DNA of 64,000 nucleotides from Campylobacter lari (GTDB lineage Bacteria; Campylobacterota; Campylobacteria; Campylobacterales; Campylobacteraceae): contig NZ_SMTT01000003.1 in the NCBI RefSeq assembly GCF_004357905.1, positions 62,001-126,000 of the forward strand, read 5' to 3'. Shown piece after piece: positions 1 to 11,566 of this stretch. Position 1 is the first letter of the stretch, and every line of letters begins with the position of its first letter. A program made the translations under genes and the position numbers. The notes under the pieces were generated by a model. The model was not told where the DNA came from, did no database searches, and saw only the letters and a program-made list of their open reading frames with translations.

Positions 1-730
1 TTTCTGTTACACCGATATAATTTCCTAAGCTTTTACTCATTTTATTTACACCATCAAGACCTTCAAGCAATGGCATCATCACCACCGCTTGCTCTTTTTG
101 GCAATTATATACTCTTTGAAGCTGTCTACCCATTAAAAGATTAAATTTTTGATCCGTTCCACCCATTTCTATATCACTTTTTAATGCAACGCTATCATAA
201 CCTTGTAAAAGTGGATATAAAAACTCACAAATTGATATAGGACTTTGCTCTTTAAAACGCTTAGTAAAATCATCTCTTTCAAGCATTCTAGCAACACTAA
301 AAGTCGAAGTAAGCTCTACTATGCCAGCAGCACCAAGCTCATTTAGCCATTTAGAATTAAAATGAATTTGAGTTTTACTTGGATCTAAAATCTTAAAAAC
401 TTGCTCTTCATAAGTTTTGGCATTTTTAAGTACTTCTTCTTTATCAAGTTTTTTTCTTGTGACACTTTTTCCTGTTGGATCGCCTATTTGAGCGGTAAAA
501 TCACCTATTAAAAATTGTACTATAGCTCCATGCTTTTGAAGTAAAGCCATCTTGCTTAAAACTACAGTATGACCCAAATGCAAATCAGCGGCCGTAGGAT
601 CAAAACCAGCTTTTACAAAAAAGTTTTCACCTTTTTCATAATAATTTTTTACCAAAGAAATCAATCTTTCCTCATCAATAATTTCTGCTATTCCTCTTTT
701 AATTTCTTTAATAATTTCTTCAATATTCAT
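1..730 (-). CDS. tyrS: Tyrosyl-tRNA synthetase (partial, C-terminus outside window)
   Basis: Charges tRNA-Tyr with tyrosine in the cytoplasm. The visible 243 residues are the class I catalytic domain: the ATP-binding HIGH motif appears as HLGH in the stretch [11 protein letters not shown], and KMSKS is intact near the left edge in [11 protein letters not shown]. The tyrosine pocket segment [10 protein letters not shown] lies between them. The start is ATG at 730, 13 nt after the spoT stop, so it is the last visible gene of the minus-strand rpoZ-spoT-tyrS run. The S4-like tRNA-binding C-terminus lies beyond position 1. The identification is certain; only the truncation by the window limits it. 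Confidence 0.97.
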   Translation of the reverse strand, partial: MNIEEIIKEIKRGIAEIIDEERLISLVKNYYEKGENFFVKAGFDPTAADLHLGHTVVLSKMALLQKHGAIVQFLIGDFTAQIGDPTGKSVTRKKLDKEEVLKNAKTYEEQVFKILDPSKTQIHFNSKWLNELGAAGIVELTSTFSVARMLERDDFTKRFKEQSPISICEFLYPLLQGYDSVALKSDIEMGGTDQKFNLLMGRQLQRVYNCQKEQAVVMMPLLEGLDGVNKMSKSLGNYIGVTE

Positions 731-743
731 TATAAAACCTTTT

Positions 744-2933
744 TTAGTGATTATTATATGCATCATTTAAAGATGTAAAATCTAAAATTTTATACCTAGC
801 TTTTAATCTTTCTTTTGCATTTTCAACATCTATATTATTAGGTAATTCAACTTGCACTTCAAAATAATTTGCCACCACAGGCTCTGAATCGGCTGAATTA
901 ATACTTAAAACATTAATCTGCATTTTAGCCAAAGTAGTTAGAAAATCCGCTAAAGAGCCTTTTTTATTTTCTATAGAAACAATGATTTTGTAACTTTTTA
1001 TCGAGCTATCATTCCAAGAAACAAAAACCATTTCTTTGTTATCTTCTATCATCTTCATTGCTTGTTCGCAAAGTTTATGGTGTATTGTAGCACTAGTTGA
1101 ATGTCTAAAAGCGATGATTTCATCTCCTCTTTTAGGTCTACAACAATAATCAAAATTAATAGTAGTTATTTTATAATTAGAACCAATCACTATGCTTTCA
1201 AATTTTTGTTCATTTTGTTCAAATTTAGCTGCTTGATTTTGTCCTACATATTTTCTAAGAGCTATAATTACCTCTTTAAAATAATTAAAATCTAAAGCAA
1301 TTTGTCTGAGCTTTTTATTAAATTTTTCTTTTTCAAGCCATTCTTCTATAAGTTTAGAATCTTTATTAAATGCCGTAGATAAAAGATTAATGGCGATTTT
1401 ATTGTTTAATTCTTTTTTCTTTTGCTTACAAAAATCTCTTATACTAGCTCTAGCTTTTCCTGTTTTAACACTATCTATCCAAGAGCATCTAAAAAATTCT
1501 TCCTCTGAAGTTTCAATACTAACTATATCTCCATTTTTAAGCACAGTTAAAAGCGGAACTCTCATACGATTTACAAAGGCGGTTTTTGCATGAAGTCCTA
1601 CTTTAGTATGAACCTCATATGCAAAATCCAAAGCCGTAGCTCCACGCGGTAAGGTAAAAATTTCACCTTTAGGAGAATATACTGCTATATCCTCAATATA
1701 TAAACTATCCTTTGCATATTCATAAAGCTCAATAGCATCACAATCTTGTATATTATTTCCTTCTTCTTTACCATGCATAGAAATATCTTCAAGCCAATCT
1801 AAATTTGGTGTTGCAATATTTCCTTCTTTATATTTCCAATGTGCTGCAACGCCAAATTCAGCAGTTTTATGCATATCAAAGGTGCGAATTTGAGCCTCTA
1901 TGATATTTTTTGCATCAAAAAGTGTTGTATGTAAGGTTTGATAACCATTTTGTTTTGGCAAGGCTATATAGTCTTTAAATCTTGAAATCAAAGGATTAAA
2001 ATGCGTATGTAAAATTCCTAAAGCCAAATAACAATCATAAACTTTTTCAACCAAAATTCTTACACCCAAAAGGTCTAAAACTTCATCAAGCCCTACACCT
2101 TTTCTTTGCATCTTTAAATAAATAGAATAATTATGTTTAATTCTTTTATGTATAACAAAACTACCTTGTCTAAACCCATTTTCCAAAAATAACATTTCTA
2201 TTTTTGAAATAAATTCATTAAATCCAAGTTGAATTTGTTGATCTTTTGCATTTATATAATTATCAATTTGTGCATATTCATCAGGAAGCAAAAATTTAAA
2301 ACTTAAATCCTCAAGTAAATTCTTTATACTTGAAATTCCAAGTCTATGAGCTATAGGTGCATATACCACCAAGGTTTCTTCGCTAATTCTTTTTTGCTTA
2401 TCTTCTCGTAAATAATTTAAGGTAAGCATATTGTGTAATCTATCACAAAGCTTTATTACAAGCACACTCACATCTTCAACACCCGCTAAAAGCATGTTTC
2501 TAAAAGTCAGAGCAGATTTTGCAAGTTTCTCGTTGGAATTAGAATGAGTAAGATGATCTTCTCTAATACTAACTATTTTAGTTAAACCTTGAACTAATTT
2601 TGTTACTTCTTCGCCAAAATTTGCATTTAACTCTTCTTCATTGCAATTTGTATCTTCTAATACATCATGTAATAGTGCGGCTATAATCATAGATTGTATA
2701 GGACTTAAAAAAGCTACAAAAGAAGCTACCAATATAGGATGAACCGCATAAGGTTCTCCACTCTTTCTAAATTGCCCTTCGTGTTTTTGGATACAAAACT
2801 CCACTGCTTTTTCCAAAACAGCAGATTGTGGAAAAACCATAAAAAGAATTTCTTTTGCTCTTTGTAAATCCTTGCAATTTTTTACATCATCAACAAGTTT
2901 ATCTAGCAATAACTCATCATTTACCAGCTTCAA
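744..2933 (-). CDS. spoT: Bifunctional (p)ppGpp synthetase/hydrolase
   Basis: RSH enzyme that makes and degrades the stringent-response alarmone (p)ppGpp; 729 residues, the usual length. In order: HD hydrolase domain (HD pair at residues 89-90 in [10 protein letters not shown]), synthetase domain (residues about 230-380, with YQTLHTT and [11 protein letters not shown]), TGS domain ([14 protein letters not shown], about residue 400) and a C-terminal ACT domain (about 650-725). Both catalytic halves look intact, as expected for the single long RSH of Campylobacter. Its start overlaps the end of rpoZ by 17 nt, so the two are probably translated from one message. Confidence 0.96.
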   Translation of the reverse strand: MKLVNDELLLDKLVDDVKNCKDLQRAKEILFMVFPQSAVLEKAVEFCIQKHEGQFRKSGEPYAVHPILVASFVAFLSPIQSMIIAALLHDVLEDTNCNEEELNANFGEEVTKLVQGLTKIVSIREDHLTHSNSNEKLAKSALTFRNMLLAGVEDVSVLVIKLCDRLHNMLTLNYLREDKQKRISEETLVVYAPIAHRLGISSIKNLLEDLSFKFLLPDEYAQIDNYINAKDQQIQLGFNEFISKIEMLFLENGFRQGSFVIHKRIKHNYSIYLKMQRKGVGLDEVLDLLGVRILVEKVYDCYLALGILHTHFNPLISRFKDYIALPKQNGYQTLHTTLFDAKNIIEAQIRTFDMHKTAEFGVAAHWKYKEGNIATPNLDWLEDISMHGKEEGNNIQDCDAIELYEYAKDSLYIEDIAVYSPKGEIFTLPRGATALDFAYEVHTKVGLHAKTAFVNRMRVPLLTVLKNGDIVSIETSEEEFFRCSWIDSVKTGKARASIRDFCKQKKKELNNKIAINLLSTAFNKDSKLIEEWLEKEKFNKKLRQIALDFNYFKEVIIALRKYVGQNQAAKFEQNEQKFESIVIGSNYKITTINFDYCCRPKRGDEIIAFRHSTSATIHHKLCEQAMKMIEDNKEMVFVSWNDSSIKSYKIIVSIENKKGSLADFLTTLAKMQINVLSINSADSEPVVANYFEVQVELPNNIDVENAKERLKARYKILDFTSLNDAYNNH

Positions 2934-3135
2934 TAAATCCCTCTAATACGATTTTATCTTCTGCTATTTCATATAAAGCAATATCAGTATATTTATATTT
3001 ATTTTTATCTAAATTTACTAAAGGCTCTGCGCCATTTGCAAGCTCTTCAGCTCTTTTAGCTACTACAAGAGCTAATTTATATCTATCATCTTTTAATTTT
3101 TTTAATGCCTTTGCAGCTATTTGTTCTACTCTCAT
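2917..3135 (-). CDS. rpoZ: RNA polymerase omega subunit
   Basis: 72-residue omega subunit, which helps assemble and stabilise RNA polymerase. It begins [11 protein letters not shown] and contains the conserved [17 protein letters not shown] helix that docks on beta prime. Its last codons overlap the spoT start by 17 nt, and pyrH ends only 9 nt upstream. Linkage of omega to spoT is common in bacteria and fits the role of omega in ppGpp binding in other proteobacteria; whether the ppGpp site is kept in this protein cannot be judged here. Confidence 0.95.
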   Translation of the reverse strand: MRVEQIAAKALKKLKDDRYKLALVVAKRAEELANGAEPLVNLDKNKYKYTDIALYEIAEDKIVLEGFIEAGK

Positions 3136-3144
3136 TTTTTACCT

Positions 3145-5097
<1,953 letters not shown>

Positions 5098-5101
<4 letters not shown>

Positions 5102-5904
5102 TTTCTAACCTTAAACATCACAAAATTCACACAAGCAAAACAAACACAAAGCATTGCTAAAAAAATCAAAAATAAATGCGTGAAAATACTTATTTTAGGT
5201 AAGCTAATATCTACACTTTGTAAAGCTAGTTTAATGGATTCAAGATCATAAACTTGGGTAAAAAATAATACAAGCAATAAAAATGCTATAAAACAATCAA
5301 TAAAAACTATCTTATAAAGCATAAAAGATCTAAACCAAAATGGGGCGCCAAGCAAGCACATGATTTCCACTCTTTGAGTATGCTCGAAAAGCCAAATTTT
5401 CATTTGTTTAAGCAATAATACAAAACTAAGCAATATTATAATAAACAAGAAAAACCATAATAAAAATTTCACTAAAACTAAAAGTTTATAAATTTTTGTA
5501 TGCGTTTTTGCAAAAGTCTCCACTCTAGTAATGTTAGGATTTTTTAAAAGTTTATCTTTTAAAATGTTTAACTCATCTTCTGACAAAAGCTTATTAAGCT
5601 TCAAAGTATAAAATTTTGGCAATGTAGCCTTTAAAACCTCTATGTTTTTAGCTGATATATCATTTTTAAGTCTATCTATCATTTCATTTGGATTTAAAAT
5701 TTCTAAAGACTGAAAATGACTTACTTGATCCTCTATGCTTTTTTTATCTAAGTGAGTTTTTCCTACTAAAATGATATTATAATCTTTATTTAAAAGTTTT
5801 TCATAATATTCAATAGTTTTATTTGTGATAATCAAAAACTCAAAAGCAAACATCATCACCATTAAAGCAAATATTAAAGAAAGATGATTTTTAAAAGATT
5901 TCAT
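5098..5904 (-). CDS. ftsX: FtsX-like cell-division ABC permease
   Basis: Membrane subunit of the FtsEX complex, 268 residues. Four hydrophobic segments are visible: residues about 10-28, 152-172, 190-216 and 238-262. A roughly 120-residue periplasmic domain lies between the first and second, which is the FtsX topology. FtsX does not transport; it passes FtsE ATPase state to periplasmic hydrolase activators. It overlaps ftsE by 14 nt and the EnvC-like gene by 4 nt, so the three are probably translationally coupled. Sequence divergence of FtsX is high, so the call rests on topology and on the ftsE neighbour. Confidence 0.9.
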
Positions 5905-6550
5905 TCATTCTCCCATTTTCTATATTAAAACGACGATAATCAAGTCTTAAATTAGTAGGAATTCTATGTGTGACAACTACCACACAAGTTCCAAGTATTT
6001 CTCTAGCTGATTTTAATAAAGTCCATATAATATCTGAAGAATACTCATCTAAATTTCCCGTTGGCTCATCGCATAAGAGTAATTTTGGATTATGTGCTAG
6101 GGCTCTTGCCATAGCCACGCGTTGCTGCTCTCCACCTGAAAGTTGAGCTGGCTTTTTATCAGCTTTGAAAGTTAAATTTACATGCTTTAAAAGCTTTGCA
6201 GCTTGTTCTTTACATACATTTTTACTATAACCTTTAATCATCAAAGGTAACATTACATTTTTTTCTACACTAAATTCTTGAACCAAACGATAATCTTGAA
6301 AAATAATTCCTATTTTTTGCCTAAGCTGCAAAAGTTCAGCATTAGAAATATCCACTAAATCATTATTGCAAACCTTTAAATTTCCACTTATTGGCTCCAA
6401 ATCCCCATAAAAAGATTTTAACAAAGTTGATTTTCCGCTACCACTTTTTCCTGTGATAAAAACAAAATCATTATCTTTTAGCGAAAAACTAGCATTTTCT
6501 ATAACAAGCTCATCATAACCAAGACAAAGCTTTTTGGCTTCTATCATCAC
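5891..6550 (-). CDS. ftsE: FtsE cell-division ABC ATPase
   Basis: 219-residue ATPase of FtsEX. Walker A is GKSGSGKST, the Q-loop IIFQDYRLV, the signature LSGGEQQR, Walker B LLLCDEPTGNLD, and the switch histidine lies in VVTHR. The length and the DYRLV segment fit FtsE rather than a LolD-type exporter. It overlaps ftsX by 14 nt, and 43 nt separate its start from the trmB stop. It powers FtsX-mediated control of septal peptidoglycan hydrolysis, most likely through the EnvC-like protein two genes on. Confidence 0.95.
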   Translation of the reverse strand: MMIEAKKLCLGYDELVIENASFSLKDNDFVFITGKSGSGKSTLLKSFYGDLEPISGNLKVCNNDLVDISNAELLQLRQKIGIIFQDYRLVQEFSVEKNVMLPLMIKGYSKNVCKEQAAKLLKHVNLTFKADKKPAQLSGGEQQRVAMARALAHNPKLLLCDEPTGNLDEYSSDIIWTLLKSAREILGTCVVVVTHRIPTNLRLDYRRFNIENGRMNEIF

Positions 6551-6593
6551 TGTTTTTTCCTTATCATTTGTTTGATAATTATTTAAATCATTA

Positions 6594-7784
6594 TTATTTA
6601 ATATAAGAATACAATATTTCTCTTAATTTTTCTATAGCTTTTAAATTTTCTTTAGTTTTAAAAGGTTGCTCAAAGATAAATTCTATCTTTTGTAAGTTTA
6701 ATACTATATAAACATGTTCAGGTTTATAAAAAGCACCAAAAGCTATTTTAATAACAAGTTCTTCATCTTTAATATACATTTTTTCAAAATGCAAGAAAAA
6801 ATCTTCGCCTTTAAAAACTTCATTTTTAAAATTCTTTTTTATACAAGCTAATTCTTTTGTATTTAATTTTAAATCCTCAATAGCAAATTTTTGATTTTTA
6901 TTCAAGCTTTTACTCTTGCTAAAACCACTAATGATTAAATCATATATATCTTTATTTTGTCTTTTCCAACGATCTTCATATTTACTTGAAATTTCTAAAT
7001 TTTCATTTTTTTTGATTAAAGCTTTTAAATGTGAGAAAGTTAAAAAAGTCTCCAAAGTAAAATCAAAATACAAAAAACTATCCGTTCTAAGTTCAAATTG
7101 TCCATCTTCTTTTAAAACCCTAGCGCATTCATTTGCAAAATTTAACCCCACTACTCTACGGTGAGGCTTTTTATCCCAAGGAACAGGAAAATGCAAAAAG
7201 ATTTTATCCACAAGATTAGATTCAAGTACGCTTAATAATAATCTTGCATCAGTTTCTATTAATAAAACATTGTTTAAATTTTCACTTAAAGCAAGTTTAG
7301 CTACTTGTTCTAATGCAGGAGTGTAAATTTCTATACCAATTATCAGTACATTAGGATTTTGCCTAGCTTGATAAAGCAAATGTCTACCACTTCCAAAACC
7401 TATTTCAATATAAATTTGTTTTTTATTTTTTATTTGTTCTAAAATTTCTTTTAAATCATTAGCAATTAAAGGTGTTTTTTGGATTAACCTTGTGTGTTTT
7501 AGTGCCACAGCTTCACAAACTAGATCTTGAGTAAAATTTTCTTTAAATACAAGTAAAGCCTTTTGCAAATACCCAATTTGTGAAGGCTTAGTATGTTTTT
7601 CACCCTTTATAAGCCATTCTTGATTTTTTTCATCTTTTTTAATTTGTAAAAAAAATTTTTCTTGGTTTATACGCGTAAAAAGCAAATCAACATTTTCACC
7701 TTTAGCAAGCCATAAGAATTCAACTCCATCTTTTTCAAAAGGAAGTTGAATTTCTTTTAAAATTTTACACTTAAAATTTGGCAT
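6594..7784 (-). CDS. trmB: tRNA (guanine-N7-)-methyltransferase, long form
   Basis: Methylates G46 of tRNA using S-adenosylmethionine. The SAM motif EIGFGSGRHLL (about residue 128) and the TrmB signature HFPVPWDKKPHRRV (about residue 196) are both present. At 396 residues it is much longer than the roughly 240-residue E. coli enzyme: about 110 residues precede and about 130 follow the catalytic core. Long versions are usual in Campylobacter and Helicobacter. The stop of flpA and the start of trmB share one base, suggesting coupled translation. Confidence 0.94.
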   Translation of the reverse strand: MPNFKCKILKEIQLPFEKDGVEFLWLAKGENVDLLFTRINQEKFFLQIKKDEKNQEWLIKGEKHTKPSQIGYLQKALLVFKENFTQDLVCEAVALKHTRLIQKTPLIANDLKEILEQIKNKKQIYIEIGFGSGRHLLYQARQNPNVLIIGIEIYTPALEQVAKLALSENLNNVLLIETDARLLLSVLESNLVDKIFLHFPVPWDKKPHRRVVGLNFANECARVLKEDGQFELRTDSFLYFDFTLETFLTFSHLKALIKKNENLEISSKYEDRWKRQNKDIYDLIISGFSKSKSLNKNQKFAIEDLKLNTKELACIKKNFKNEVFKGEDFFLHFEKMYIKDEELVIKIAFGAFYKPEHVYIVLNLQKIEFIFEQPFKTKENLKAIEKLREILYSYIK

Positions 7785-8992
7785 TATTTTACTGCTGTAA
7801 ATTTATCAGAAGCTTTTGATTCTATGCCATTTGCATCGATAGCAATAACTTCATAACTATATACTTTTCCAGGAGCTGCAGTAATATCTTTTAATTGTTT
7901 AGATTTAATCTCTTTAAACACAGCATTACTTCCACCACCACTTCTTTTAACTATGTATTCTTTAGCTCTATCATCATTATCAATCCACTCTACTCTAATA
8001 CCATCATCTTCAACAGCACACAAAACAATACTTGGTGCTAATGGTGCTCCTAGGGTAATACCTTCCACAGGCTCACTTGCTATAGGACTTTCTAGGCCAT
8101 CTTTATCGACCATACTAACTTTATAATATCTTTTTTCAGCCACACCTTTAACCACATCTTCATAAGTATTTTCAGAAGTTTTAGCTACCACACTAAAAGG
8201 TAAAAAAGTAGTTGAACTTGAATAAATTTTATAATAAGCAAAATCAGCATAATCAATTTTATCCCAAGTTAAAATAATTTTTCTTGGTGCGTCTTTACTT
8301 GCTTGTAAATTACTTACCATAGGAGGAAGGGCTTTGGTAGTTGATTCTACTATTTTACTTGGAGTGCTTTTAATACCATCATAAGTTAAAGCTATGATTC
8401 TATATTGAAAACTTTCATCAGGTTTTAGCGAATCATCTATATATTCAGCACTTAAGCGATTTTTGATTCTAGCTAATTCTTTAAATTTCATATCTTTCAT
8501 ATTTGCACGCTCAATGATGTATGAATTTACTCTTACATCAGGGTGTGGTCTCCAAACTATTTTTACACGATTTGGCAACCCCACAATAGCTTGCACAAAA
8601 GGCACTGGATCAATCACTCTATTTGTAAAAGCTTCTATGCTTACACCATCTTGAGAAACTTGTCCAAGTTCATTAAAGGTTTTCATAGAATAATAATATC
8701 TTGTATTTGGTGCTAAATTTGTATCAGTATAGTGAGTTTGAAATTTATTTTTGATTTTTACTATAAGCTCCATAGGTGCACCAGCTGCATTTGCTCTATA
8801 AATATAATAACCTGCTATATTTTGATCATACAAAGGTTCCCATTCAAACGCTATACTTGTAATATCACTTATACTTTTAATACTTGATATTTTTGGTAAA
8901 GTATCATTTACTTGAGCAATTTGTGGTGAACTTACACTACAAGCACTAAAAGCTAAAGCAGAACTTAAGATAATCCAATGAAGTTTTTTCAT
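7784..8992 (-). CDS. flpA: FlpA-like fibronectin type III lipoprotein
   Basis: Surface lipoprotein of 402 residues. The signal peptide ends in the lipobox FSAC (Cys at residue 18). The rest consists of fibronectin type III-like beta-sandwich repeats, recognisable from recurring patterns such as AGYYIYRAN, NSYIIERAN and FAYYKIYSS, each followed by a YYY-type strand. In C. jejuni FlpA binds host fibronectin and promotes adhesion. The start at 8992 has a strong AAGGAGAG site and lies inside the 3' end of the upstream pseudouridine synthase gene (47 nt overlap). The same gene order (synthase, flpA, trmB, ftsEX) supports orthology. Confidence 0.92.
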   Translation of the reverse strand: MKKLHWIILSSALAFSACSVSSPQIAQVNDTLPKISSIKSISDITSIAFEWEPLYDQNIAGYYIYRANAAGAPMELIVKIKNKFQTHYTDTNLAPNTRYYYSMKTFNELGQVSQDGVSIEAFTNRVIDPVPFVQAIVGLPNRVKIVWRPHPDVRVNSYIIERANMKDMKFKELARIKNRLSAEYIDDSLKPDESFQYRIIALTYDGIKSTPSKIVESTTKALPPMVSNLQASKDAPRKIILTWDKIDYADFAYYKIYSSSTTFLPFSVVAKTSENTYEDVVKGVAEKRYYKVSMVDKDGLESPIASEPVEGITLGAPLAPSIVLCAVEDDGIRVEWIDNDDRAKEYIVKRSGGGSNAVFKEIKSKQLKDITAAPGKVYSYEVIAIDANGIESKASDKFTAVK

Positions 8993-9908
8993 CTATCTCT
9001 CCTTGTGTAAAATTTTCTTTTAAAATTTGATAAAAATCATCAAACATAGGAGCTTTTACAAACATCAACTCTTTAGTCCTAGGATGAATAAAATAAATCA
9101 AATACGCATGAAGCATTACTCTATTATACTTTATTTTTCCTTTATATCCGTATAATTGATCTCCTAAAATATATCGATTAAAATCTGCTAAATGCACCCT
9201 GATTTGATGAGTTCTTCCTGTGTATAATTTAGCAGCTATTAAAGAGCAATTTTTAGCGCTTAATAAATTTATAAAATCTGTTTTTGCATTTTTTACTAAA
9301 GGATTTTTAGTATTTGTAGTAATTTTTTTAAGCCTATTGCTAGGACAACGCATAATAGCTTTTTCATTACTCATTTTATCATTTTTCAAAGGTAATTCAC
9401 TCAAAGCAAGATAAAATCTGCCCATACTTTTATCCAAAAGCTGATTTGCTAAAAATTGATGTGCTTGATTGTTTTTAGCTATGATGATAGCTCCACTTGT
9501 GCCCTTATCAAGTCTATGCACAAGCCCTGCTCTATGTTCTCCATTTAAATTTGACAAAGCATAGCCCTTATGCAAAAGCCAATCCACCAAAGTCGCTTCT
9601 TTAACACTACTTGCACCATGTACGACAACATTAGGAGCTTTGTTTAAAACTAAAACATCATCATCTTCATATAAAATTTCTATATCAAACTCAGGCGTGT
9701 AGCTTTCTTTGGCTTCTTTTACTAAAGGTAAAAAAATACTTATTTCATCTTTTTGTTTTATTTTTTTAGAACTTTTATTTTCTATTTTTTCATTAATATA
9801 TATGCAGTTTTCTTTGATTAATTTAGCAACTTGCGAACGACTTTGCTTAAGTATATCTGATAAAAAAACATCCAATCTTTCTTCACAAAGTGATGAAATT
9901 TTTAGCAT
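8946..9908 (-). CDS. RluA/RluD-family 23S rRNA pseudouridine synthase
   Basis: 320-residue RNA pseudouridine synthase. An N-terminal S4 RNA-binding segment (about residues 1-60, SRSQVAKLIKENCIYIN) precedes the catalytic domain. The catalytic aspartate is in HRLDKGTSG (about residue 134), and the C-terminal RTHQIRVHL motif is present. This architecture matches RluC/RluD enzymes that modify large-subunit rRNA; the exact target uridines cannot be read from sequence. Its last 47 nt overlap the start of flpA. It is divergent from rodA, with 72 nt between the two starts. Confidence 0.92.
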   Translation of the reverse strand: MLKISSLCEERLDVFLSDILKQSRSQVAKLIKENCIYINEKIENKSSKKIKQKDEISIFLPLVKEAKESYTPEFDIEILYEDDDVLVLNKAPNVVVHGASSVKEATLVDWLLHKGYALSNLNGEHRAGLVHRLDKGTSGAIIIAKNNQAHQFLANQLLDKSMGRFYLALSELPLKNDKMSNEKAIMRCPSNRLKKITTNTKNPLVKNAKTDFINLLSAKNCSLIAAKLYTGRTHQIRVHLADFNRYILGDQLYGYKGKIKYNRVMLHAYLIYFIHPRTKELMFVKAPMFDDFYQILKENFTQGEIDEKTSLDYLKFCFSF

Positions 9909-9980
9909 ATTATATTTCCTTGTGATAAAATTTGCAATTTTAGCATATAATTATGTAATATTTTATAAAAAAGGGTAGCT

Positions 9981-11090
9981 TTGATAAAACTTGATAGAAG
10001 AATTTTAACACATTTTGACTTTGTACAACCTCTTTTAGTGTTACCTATCATAGCTATATCTTTTCTTTTAATTTATGAGGCAAATACGCGCTTAGCTGAA
10101 AAACAATTTATCTATACTTTAGTGGGTTTTGCAGGATTTGCGTTTTTTTTCTTTTTACCCTTAAGAAGACTAATGTGGCTTATACCTGTGTTATATTGGA
10201 TTAATATAGCTTTACTTTTAAGTGTGGATATTTTTGGTGTTGAAAAACTTGGAGCTAGAAGATGGCTTGAAATACCTTTTACGCATTTTACCATACAACC
10301 TTCTGAAATTTTTAAGCCCTCTTTTATTTTAATGTTAGCTTATTTGATTTATCAAAATCCTCCACCGCCTAATGGCTATGGCTTAAAACAATTTTTAAAG
10401 CTAAGTTTTTATATTTTGCTTCCGTTTTTGCTTATAGCAGGAGAACCTGATTTAGGAACAGCTTTAGTGCTTTTAATAGTAGGCTTTGGAACACTTTTTA
10501 TTATAGGAGTAAATTATAAAATTTGGCTTAGTATTTTTTTAGCTATAGCCATAGCCTCACCTATTATTTATAGTGATTTTTTAAAGCCTTATCAAAAACA
10601 AAGAATTCATGATTTCTTAGCTGAAGAACCAAGTTACCATGTAAAACAATCTATCATCGCTATAGGAAGCGGTGGTTTGAGTGGAAAAAAAGCAGATGAA
10701 GCTACACAAACACATTTTAAATTTTTACCTATTTCTACGAGTGATTTTATCTTTGCATATTTGTCTGAAAGATTTGGTTTTATCGGTGCAGTTGTAATCA
10801 TACTACTTTACACCTTGCTCATTTTTCATTTATTGAGTTTAAATTATAAGCTCAAAGATGATTATTTTACAAGAGTGGTGACAAATTGCATTGCTTTATT
10901 TATTTTCATATATGTAGCGGTAAATATATCAATGACCATAGGTTTTGCTCCTGTTGTTGGTATACCTATGCCATTTTTTAGTCATGGGGGAAGTTCTTTT
11001 GCTACTTTTATGATTTTCTTTGGAATTTTACAAAATTTAATAACCTTTAGATATTTAGCAATAGAAAAAGCGGTAAAAATAAAATTCTAA
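9981..11090 (+). CDS. rodA: RodA, SEDS peptidoglycan polymerase for elongation
   Basis: Polytopic SEDS-family glycosyltransferase (also called MrdB), 369 residues with about ten membrane segments. The family's hallmark segments are here: LGARRWLEIP with IQPSEIFKPS, EPDLGTALV, and the C-terminal GIPMPFFSHGGSSF. The rod-complex enzyme rather than FtsW is indicated by GIPMPFFSHGG and by the presence of a separate ftsW at 38771. The reading frame starts with TTG at 9981, preceded by a weak AAGGG site. It is divergent from the pseudouridine synthase and followed by a tRNA gene 52 nt downstream. Confidence 0.95.
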   Translation: MIKLDRRILTHFDFVQPLLVLPIIAISFLLIYEANTRLAEKQFIYTLVGFAGFAFFFFLPLRRLMWLIPVLYWINIALLLSVDIFGVEKLGARRWLEIPFTHFTIQPSEIFKPSFILMLAYLIYQNPPPPNGYGLKQFLKLSFYILLPFLLIAGEPDLGTALVLLIVGFGTLFIIGVNYKIWLSIFLAIAIASPIIYSDFLKPYQKQRIHDFLAEEPSYHVKQSIIAIGSGGLSGKKADEATQTHFKFLPISTSDFIFAYLSERFGFIGAVVIILLYTLLIFHLLSLNYKLKDDYFTRVVTNCIALFIFIYVAVNISMTIGFAPVVGIPMPFFSHGGSSFATFMIFFGILQNLITFRYLAIEKAVKIKF

Positions 11091-11112
11091 ATTTAAATTA
11101 AGGAAATAAAGA

Positions 11113-11118
11113 TATAAT
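11113..11118 (+). promoter_or_regulatory. -10 box of the tRNA at 11143
   Basis: TATAAT lies 25 nt before the tRNA 5' end, in an AT-rich stretch after rodA. It matches the dominant Campylobacter vegetative -10 box. A start point about 7 nt downstream would leave a short leader to be removed by RNase P. Confidence 0.6.
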
Positions 11119-11142
11119 AACATTTTTATTTTAACTTCTGGC

Positions 11143-11219
11143 GGATTTATAGCTCAGTTGGTTAGAGCAACCGGCTCATAACCGGTTGGTCGCAGGTTCG
11201 AGTCCTGCTAAATCCACCA
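11143..11219 (+). tRNA. tRNA with anticodon CAT, probably tRNA-Ile2 (lysidine type)
   Basis: A 77-nt cloverleaf: acceptor stem GGATTTA/TAAATCC, D-arm GCTCAGTTGGTTAGAGC, anticodon stem ACCGG/CCGGT with loop CTCATAA, T-arm GCAGG...CCTGC and an encoded CCA. G1-C72 pairing rules out the initiator tRNA, which is at 25684. The overall pattern resembles the Bacillus tRNA-Ile whose CAU anticodon is modified to lysidine to read AUA, so Ile2 is more likely than elongator Met, though this cannot be settled by eye. The 3' end is copied at 19705-19718, marking it as an integration site. Confidence 0.9.
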
Positions 11220-11221
11220 TT
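11208..11221 (+). other. Putative att core in the tRNA 3' end
   Basis: The 14 nt CTAAATCCACCATT, covering the end of the T-arm/acceptor strand, the CCA and two downstream bases, are repeated exactly at 19705-19718 beside a decayed P4-type integrase. Integrases of that family commonly use tRNA 3' ends, so this is read as the chromosomal attachment site. Confidence 0.65.
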
Positions 11222-11244
11222 TATTTTGCATTACAACTTGATTT

Positions 11245-11517
11245 TCAAAAAAACATTTTCCAATGATTTTTTAGTATTTTGATAATATTTTTGCAAATTT
11301 CTTTCTTTTTGCTTTCTTCTATTTGGAGTTTATCTAAAAAAGTTTCTTCAAGAGTGTTAATAAGTTGCATACATTCTTTTGCATTAAATCTTTCTACTTC
11401 GTTTAAAGGCGATAACGCTTTTAACAATAAATCTTTATATTCCATAAGAGTTTTAATATCTACCTCTGAAAGCTGGGCTAACAGAGATAGAAATTGTGCA
11501 AAATTATACAGTGGCAT
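11245..11517 (-). CDS. Hypothetical 90-residue protein downstream of the giant adhesin
   Basis: A short, mostly helical soluble protein with no signal peptide or membrane segment. It has repeated Leu spacing (LSLLAQLSEV, LMEYKDLLLKAL, LINTLEETFL) and a Lys-rich C-terminus. I do not recognise a family. It lies between the tRNA attachment site and the adhesin, on the adhesin's strand, 50 nt beyond the adhesin stop. A TATAAT at 11541-11546 (minus) could give it its own promoter, with a start point some 17 nt before the ATG. The Shine-Dalgarno region is only A/G-rich. It is probably island cargo, and possibly functionally linked to the adhesin. Confidence 0.6.
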   Translation of the reverse strand: MPLYNFAQFLSLLAQLSEVDIKTLMEYKDLLLKALSPLNEVERFNAKECMQLINTLEETFLDKLQIEESKKKEICKNIIKILKNHWKMFF

Positions 11518-11540
11518 ATATTTCTTTCTTTTTCCACAAC

Positions 11541-11546
11541 ATTATA
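11541..11546 (-). promoter_or_regulatory. Possible -10 box for the 90-residue gene
   Basis: TATAAT on the minus strand, 24 nt before the ATG at 11517 and inside the short gap after the adhesin stop. It would allow expression independent of the phase-variable adhesin. There is no other evidence. Confidence 0.4.
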
Positions 11547-11566
11547 AAATGTGCCTATATATCCGA

